A stretch of DNA of 23,678 nucleotides from an uncultured Bacteroides sp. GTDB taxonomy: Bacteria > Bacteroidota > Bacteroidia > Bacteroidales > Bacteroidaceae. Within the stretch, counting starts at the first letter, position 1. Every line of letters begins with the position of its first letter. The notes below the pieces were generated by a model that was given only the letters and a program-made list of their open reading frames with translations, made no database searches and was not told the DNA's origin. Shown here one piece after another: positions 23,575 to 23,678 of this stretch. The stretch lies in contig URDR01000042.1 in assembly GCA_900546645.1 (NCBI GenBank), positions 1 through 23,678 on the forward strand, written 5' to 3'. The translations under genes and the position numbers were made by a program.

Positions 23575-23583
23575 AAGAAAAGA

Positions 23584-23610
23584 CCAAGGTGTTTTAAATG
23601 AACACCTTGG
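23584..23610. terminator. Bidirectional hairpin terminator after the thioesterase gene
   Basis: CCAAGGTGTT (23584-23593) pairs perfectly with AACACCTTGG (23601-23610) across a seven-base loop. On the plus strand it is followed by CATGGCTCTTTC, a poor T-run. On the minus strand it is followed by TCTTTTCTTTTAG, which is T-rich. It may therefore also end a convergent gene lying beyond the right edge. Confidence 0.65.
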
Positions 23611-23628
23611 CATGGCTCTTTCATAAAG

Positions 23629-23674
23629 CCAGTACTTCGGGCAAAGTACCGCAGTACTCTCACCGGAGTACTGG
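23629..23674. repeat. AGTACT hairpin cluster at the right edge
   Basis: CCAGTACTTCGG (23629-23640) can pair with CCGGAGTACTGG (23663-23674), 12 pairs with one mismatch or G-U. Two shorter hairpins compete with it: GTACTT with AAGTAC (within 23632-23649) and CAGTACTC with GAGTACTG (23652-23659 with 23666-23673). AGTACT occurs three times. It is cut by the window end and I do not recognise it as a known RNA or repeat family. Confidence 0.45.
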
Positions 23675-23678
23675 AGTA

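Noticed and set aside
1079..23623. 14-base inverted match (TGAAAGAGCCATGC at 1079-1092 and its complement at 23610-23623), which could suggest terminal repeats of a large mobile element spanning the window.
   Set aside because: With a window of this length one or two matches of 14 bases are expected by chance. It does not extend further and there are no integrase or transfer genes.
1..23678. tRNA or rRNA genes, CRISPR arrays, phage or conjugation genes.
   Set aside because: No clover-leaf sequence, regularly spaced repeat array, or integrase, relaxase or phage structural protein was seen anywhere in the window.

Overview
This window is from a Bacteroidota chromosome, most likely a Bacteroides, Phocaeicola or Prevotella-type gut or rumen bacterium. 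The evidence is three SusC/SusD outer-membrane pairs, lipoproteins with acidic residues after the lipid-anchored cysteine, promoters of the TAnnTTTG type, almost no Shine-Dalgarno sites, and an ISL3-type transposase relic. The species cannot be fixed from the sequence alone.

Layout from left to right. (1) 1-1007: relic of an ISL3-family transposase with its N-terminal part missing and a frameshift near its 3' end. (2) 1008-1460: a regulatory region with a tandem palindrome (ATGTAACAT, copies 20 bp apart), a -7 element at 1311 and a leader hairpin. (3) 1461-14172: a six-gene, tightly spaced operon in the order SusC, SusD, SusC, SusD, BT_3987-type lipoprotein, GH10 endo-xylanase. This is the gene order of the xylan-utilisation cluster xusA-xusB-xusC-xusD-xusE-xyn10C known from Prevotella bryantii and gut Bacteroides. 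The GH10 domain is split by a CBM4-like insert whose two halves appear in reverse order. (4) 14173-14607: a strong terminator, then a second promoter region carrying the same ATGTAACAT palindrome at exactly the same distance (80 bp) from its own -7 element. (5) 14608-19463: a third SusC/SusD pair with its own terminator. (6) 19594-22866, minus strand: a membrane-anchored MutS-like ATPase and O-acetylhomoserine sulfhydrylase, ordinary housekeeping-type genes. (7) 23122-23574, plus strand: a hotdog-fold thioesterase with a long G-free leader, followed by hairpins that run to the window edge.

How the genes work together (inference from the families). Surface-anchored Xyn10C cuts xylan into oligosaccharides. 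The SusD-like lipoproteins and XusE bind xylan or its fragments at the cell surface, and the SusC-like TonB-dependent transporters import the oligosaccharides. The shared upstream motif suggests that the SusC/SusD pair at 14608-19463 is switched on with the xylan operon by one regulator (probably a hybrid two-component system encoded elsewhere). No regulator gene, debranching enzyme or xylosidase lies in this window.

The most notable observations are the shared operator-like motif at matched spacing in the two transport operons, the permuted CBM4-like insert in the xylanase, the SusC-like transporter without the usual N-terminal domain, the MutS-like ATPase with transmembrane segments, and several unexplained RNA-like hairpins.
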